NCBI RefSeq assembly: GCF_946902915.1
Contig: NZ_CAMPPY010000004.1
Span: 148,722 to 212,721, forward strand
Direction of reading: 5' to 3'
Source of the DNA: Streptococcus sp. Marseille-Q5986
Lineage (GTDB): Bacteria > Bacillota > Bacilli > Lactobacillales > Streptococcaceae
DNA: 64,000 bases
Below the pieces are notes generated by a model. That model was not told where the DNA came from and made no database searches. It worked only from the letters and a program-made list of their open reading frames with translations. Positions 63,951 to 64,000 of this stretch are shown here, one piece after another. The translations under genes were made by a program, and so were the position numbers. Position 1 is the stretch's first letter; the number at the start of each line of letters is the position of its first letter.

Positions 63951-64000
63951 AATTTAGAGCTTTAAAGCGAGAGCAAAGTTGACTTTTTACATCGTTTTAC

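Overview
The window looks like the chromosome of a Mitis-group Streptococcus close to S. pneumoniae/S. mitis. The gene content is typical (malR-malA-malD-malC // malM-malP, rsmH-ftsL-pbp2X-mraY, the ugl/PTS/RegR glycosaminoglycan locus, yqeG-yqeH-yhbY-nadD-yqeK-rsfS), two pneumococcal-type BOX repeats are present, and IS1381-, IS1182-, IS110- and IS30-type insertion sequences occur. PBP2x differs at many positions from the S. pneumoniae R6 protein as I remember it, so S. mitis or a close relative is at least as likely as S. pneumoniae.

Layout. (1) 1-7.9 kb: end of ilvD, a MIP18-like Fe-S assembly gene, hisS, a small regulator/membrane-protein operon with a palindromic operator, aspS, and a broken yitT. 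(2) 7.9-16.3 kb: the maltodextrin regulon. MalR, MalA, the permeases MalD and MalC, and divergently MalM and MalP are present, but malX, the solute-binding protein gene expected between malC and malM, is missing. (3) 16.5-17.7 kb: a small membrane protein and rlmA(II). (4) 17.9-29.3 kb: an integrated satellite of the phage-inducible chromosomal island (PICI) type. It is flanked by a 15-bp direct repeat and has integrase and a LexA-like cleavable repressor facing right, and a long leftward operon with Cro, a Rha-like regulator, small genes, a VapE-type helicase/primase, an iteron origin, a coiled-coil protein, HNH, an ArpU-like protein and HicAB. It has no recognisable capsid, tail or lysis genes. 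(5) 29.4-33.1 kb: a metal P-type ATPase with its small partner, and tyrS. (6) 33.2-35.5 kb: an IS30/IS1381/IS1182 scrap heap. (7) 35.5-46 kb: the glycosaminoglycan locus, with kdgA-kdgK-isomerase-reductase diverging from PTS IIA-ugl-IIB-IIC-IID-yajC-heparinase and regR. (8) 46-51.8 kb: a small XRE/DUF3278 module, then rsmH-ftsL-pbp2X-mraY. (9) 52-54.5 kb: broken IS110 and IS1182. (10) 54.6-63.7 kb: an ArAE-type exporter, sstT, mscS, corA, yqeG-yqeH-yhbY-nadD-yqeK-rsfS and a methyltransferase, with two hairpin-rich non-coding stretches.

From memory of S. pneumoniae TIGR4/R6 gene order, blocks 1-5, 7-8 and 10 lie far apart there. Here they are joined exactly at the two IS clusters, and those clusters carry inverted copies of the same IS1182 end. 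The glycosaminoglycan genes work as one pathway: PTS import of unsaturated disaccharide, cleavage by Ugl and the heparinase-like lyase, isomerisation and reduction to 2-keto-3-deoxygluconate, then KdgK and KdgA. They are controlled by RegR through operators inside or next to both divergent promoters. The most interesting system is the satellite, because its operator set, replication origin, internal repeats and candidate small RNA can all be read from the sequence.
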